DNA of 7,165 bases from Deltaproteobacteria bacterium (GTDB lineage Bacteria > Desulfobacterota > Binatia > UBA9968): assembly GCA_005878685.1 (NCBI GenBank), contig VBLN01000160.1, positions 1 through 7,165 of the forward strand, in the 5' to 3' direction. Below, piece by piece: positions 6,780 to 7,165 of this stretch (the stretch's first letter is position 1; every line of letters starts with the position of its first letter). The notes under the pieces were generated by a model, which saw nothing but the letters and a program-made list of their open reading frames with translations, did no database searches and was not told where the DNA came from. The position numbers and the translations under genes were made by a program.

Positions 6780-7165
6780 ATGGGTCCAAGACGAGTCTCC
6801 ACAGGAATCGCAGAGCTGGACGAGCAACTGAAAGGAGGGCTCCTCGAAGGCAAGTCCTATCTTGTTACCGGAGCGCCTGGTACTGGCAAAACAATCCTCT
6901 GCATTCAGTTCGTTTATAAGGCGGTGATGGAGGGAGAAAAAGCTATTTACGTTTCCATTGATGAGAAGCCTGCTGAGATCATTGAACAAGCGACCTCACT
7001 GGGCTGGGACTTGACGAAATATATTGAGAAAAAACAGCTGCTCATCTTAGATGCCTCTCCTTACTTCGGCTCCCGTGTGGGGGCAGGCAAGGAAAAGCAA
7101 GTCGATATCCAGAAGGTCGTGGGGGACCTCGGCGCCTATGTCCAGAGAATGGAGGCGACGCGGGT
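6780..7165 (+). CDS. KaiC-like RecA-superfamily ATPase, 3' truncated by window edge
   Basis: The first 128 codons of a KaiC/RadA-type P-loop ATPase run off the right edge with no stop. The N-terminus reads RRVSTGIAELDEQLKGGLLEGKSYLV, the standard KaiC-domain lead-in. It is followed by Walker A GAPGTGKT at residues 31-38 and FVYKAVMEGEKAIYVSIDEKP, where Asp61-Glu62 stand in the place of the paired catalytic glutamates of KaiC. A LILDASP strand lies near 88-94 in a region that precedes Walker B; Walker B itself is not reached. Single-KaiC-domain proteins of this kind are widespread in bacteria and archaea without a kaiA/kaiB clock, often tied to signalling or motility; no role can be assigned here. 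ATG 6780 is chosen because it opens the domain at the expected point and there is no ATG, GTG or TTG upstream in frame within about 50 nt. No ribosome binding site is visible. It is divergent from hisC, 77 bp away. Confidence 0.88.
   Translation, partial: MGPRRVSTGIAELDEQLKGGLLEGKSYLVTGAPGTGKTILCIQFVYKAVMEGEKAIYVSIDEKPAEIIEQATSLGWDLTKYIEKKQLLILDASPYFGSRVGAGKEKQVDIQKVVGDLGAYVQRMEATR

Noticed and set aside
6734..6919. Plus-strand open frame of 61 codons starting upstream of the KaiC-like gene
   Set aside because: It is out of frame with the clear KaiC-domain coding sequence, and its translation is arginine-rich and featureless.
1..7165. CRISPR array, tRNA/rRNA, insertion sequence, toxin-antitoxin or phage remnant
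   Set aside because: I looked on both strands and saw no regularly spaced repeats, tRNA-like cloverleaf, transposase motif, terminal inverted repeats or small paired defence genes. The window is almost fully explained by ordinary genes.

Overview
This window looks like ordinary chromosomal DNA from a mid-to-high GC, Shine-Dalgarno-using bacterium. It has compact gene spacing, GTG and TTG starts, and no plasmid, phage, IS, CRISPR, tRNA or rRNA signal. The gene mix is a catabolic amidohydrolase plus an Asp/Glu-racemase-type isomerase, RecD2 helicase, a CNNM/CorC-type membrane protein, HisC, a VOC protein and a KaiC-like ATPase. That mix fits poorly cultured soil or sediment lineages near the old Deltaproteobacteria (for example Binatota, Tectomicrobia or NC10-like groups). 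This placement is an inference from gene content, not a marker-based assignment.

Layout: (1) 2-1482, plus strand: a 5'-truncated amidohydrolase overlaps by ATGA a maleate isomerase/Asp-Glu racemase family gene with both catalytic cysteines. The two are probably translationally coupled and act on one small-molecule pathway. (2) 1496-3667, minus strand: a complete RecD2-type helicase, tail-to-tail with the pair above and starting at TTG. (3) 3668-3870: a divergent intergenic region with a possible promoter and two small competing hairpins. (4) 3871-5184, plus strand: a complete CNNM-CBS-CBS-CorC_HlyC protein. (5) 5181-6702, minus strand: hisC followed 44 bp downstream by a small VOC/glyoxalase-fold gene whose stop codon overlaps that of the corC-like gene. 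(6) 6780-end, plus strand: the N-terminal part of a KaiC-like RecA-superfamily ATPase, cut by the window edge.

The most notable observation is that hisC is broken. The main frame stops at 5794 after about 302 codons. The rest of a normal HisC C-terminus, including the conserved ILVR and LRITVG arginines, is intact in the -1 frame and runs to a stop at 5645. Either the gene carries a very recent single-base lesion or the sequence contains an indel error. I saw no programmed-frameshift signal.

I looked for a novel multi-gene system and did not find a convincing one. The best candidates for follow-up are the amidohydrolase/isomerase pair, whose substrate is unknown, and the truncated KaiC-like gene, which may be leaderless and whose partners lie outside the window.
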